Below, one piece after another: positions 15,625-16,032 of a stretch of DNA of 16,032 nucleotides. Each line of letters opens with the position of its first letter. The first letter of the stretch is position 1. A model generated the notes under the pieces. It was not told where the DNA came from. It saw nothing but the letters and a program-made list of their open reading frames with translations, and did not search any database. A program made the position numbers and the translations under genes. The stretch is from CAZYWA01 sp964650975 [NCBI: uncultured bacterium] (GTDB lineage: Bacteria; JADJOY01): NCBI GenBank assembly GCA_964650975.1, contig CAZYWA010000139.1:1-16032 (forward strand). Direction: 5' to 3'.

Positions 15625-16032
15625 CTACTGCTGCGGCCCCGTCTCCTCGACCATCGCGGGCGCCGGGTATCCGGTCGAGTCGTAGGCGGAGTTGGGACTC
15701 TCCGGCGCGGGGTGCGTCGGCGAGTACCACGGCGCCACCAGCTGCGCGTGCGTGATCGACGTGTCGCCGCGCAGGTAGCGGTCGAGGAACGGGCGCGCGT
15801 GCTGGCGCACGATACGGTGATGGTCGAGCATGTCGGGCTCGATCGGCAGGCCGAAGAGCGTGATGCCGTCGACCAGGTGATCGTCGCACTCGTAGGCTTC
15901 GGGGAAGCCGCGCGGATCGGCCAGGCACACGTGCACGTTGCGCGACGGGATCACGTCGTCGGCGCCGTTGTGGACGTGGAACAGGAACTTGTCGATCTCG
16001 GGCGTGCTCGAAATCGGATCGTCGACGACCGT
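15625..16032 (-). CDS. Partial gene: C-terminal part of a possible alpha/beta hydrolase
   Basis: 135 codons are present and the 5' end lies beyond the right edge; the frame is open to 16032, so the gene does not begin at the internal GTG at 15954. Segments fit the end of an alpha/beta hydrolase: HVHNGADDVIPSRNVHV, where the family has an acidic residue before a turn (G-x-x-D-x-x-V-P), and DHHRIVRQHARPFLDRYLRG, where a catalytic His would precede the last helix. The tail from GDTSITHAQLVAP onward is Pro-rich and not recognised. The nucleophile region lies outside the window, so the family call is weak. The GT39 gene starts 50 nt after the stop on the same strand, so they may share an operon. 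Confidence 0.4.
   Translation of the reverse strand, partial: TVVDDPISSTPEIDKFLFHVHNGADDVIPSRNVHVCLADPRGFPEAYECDDHLVDGITLFGLPIEPDMLDHHRIVRQHARPFLDRYLRGDTSITHAQLVAPWYSPTHPAPESPNSAYDSTGYPAPAMVEETGPQQ

Overview
This is a high-GC bacterial window. Nearly every long frame is open on both strands, as expected of a strongly GC3-biased genome. The organism is probably Gram-negative: there is a lipoprotein-type M28 peptidase, a type IV pilus retraction ATPase (PilT) and GT-C-type membrane glycosyltransferases. No 16S rRNA or other phylogenetic marker of that kind is present. Myxococcota or another former deltaproteobacterial lineage, or a related uncultured phylum, would fit, but this is a guess from style and not a call. 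I see no tRNA, rRNA, CRISPR array, insertion sequence or phage gene.

Layout, left to right. A GC-rich nested inverted repeat (1-68) precedes an extended SDR epimerase/dehydratase (90-1073, +). This converges on an SGNH hydrolase (1093-2190, -), which lies just downstream of a small ABM-type monooxygenase-like protein with a very basic tail (2232-2603, -). Divergent from that pair is a translationally coupled pair on +: an M28 lipoprotein peptidase (2746-3756) and a multi-pass GT-C-like membrane protein (3753-5144). A stand-alone response regulator with a Cys4 C-terminal module follows (5228-5872, +). It converges on a UbiE-like methyltransferase (6151-6810, -) across a structured repeat. Next come a short orphan thrombospondin type 3-like fragment (+), an orphan groES with its own promoter and terminator (7108-7398, -), and typA/bipA (7535-9364, -). 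pilT is divergent from typA (9675-10904, +).

The right third is one tight minus-strand operon: a PA14-containing GT39 glycosyltransferase (13328-15574), a PhnZ/MIOX-like HD protein with a complete set of predicted diiron ligands (12730-13317), a TauE/SafE transporter (11970-12725) and an FNR-type flavin reductase (11141-11926). Spacings between the first three are 4-10 nt and the last gap is 43 nt. The C-terminus of a possible alpha/beta hydrolase runs off the right edge (15625-16032, -).

Two observations stand out. First, a ~100-nt element occurs twice, immediately after the stop codons of the response regulator and the FNR gene and in the same orientation as each gene. It carries three successive hairpins whose stems are kept by paired changes and shares an identical 20-mer; both copies lie between convergent genes. 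Second, the HD oxygenase, TSUP exporter and FNR reductase run could be an uncharacterised C-P or C-S bond oxygenation and export module. That function is inferred from gene order and metal ligands only.
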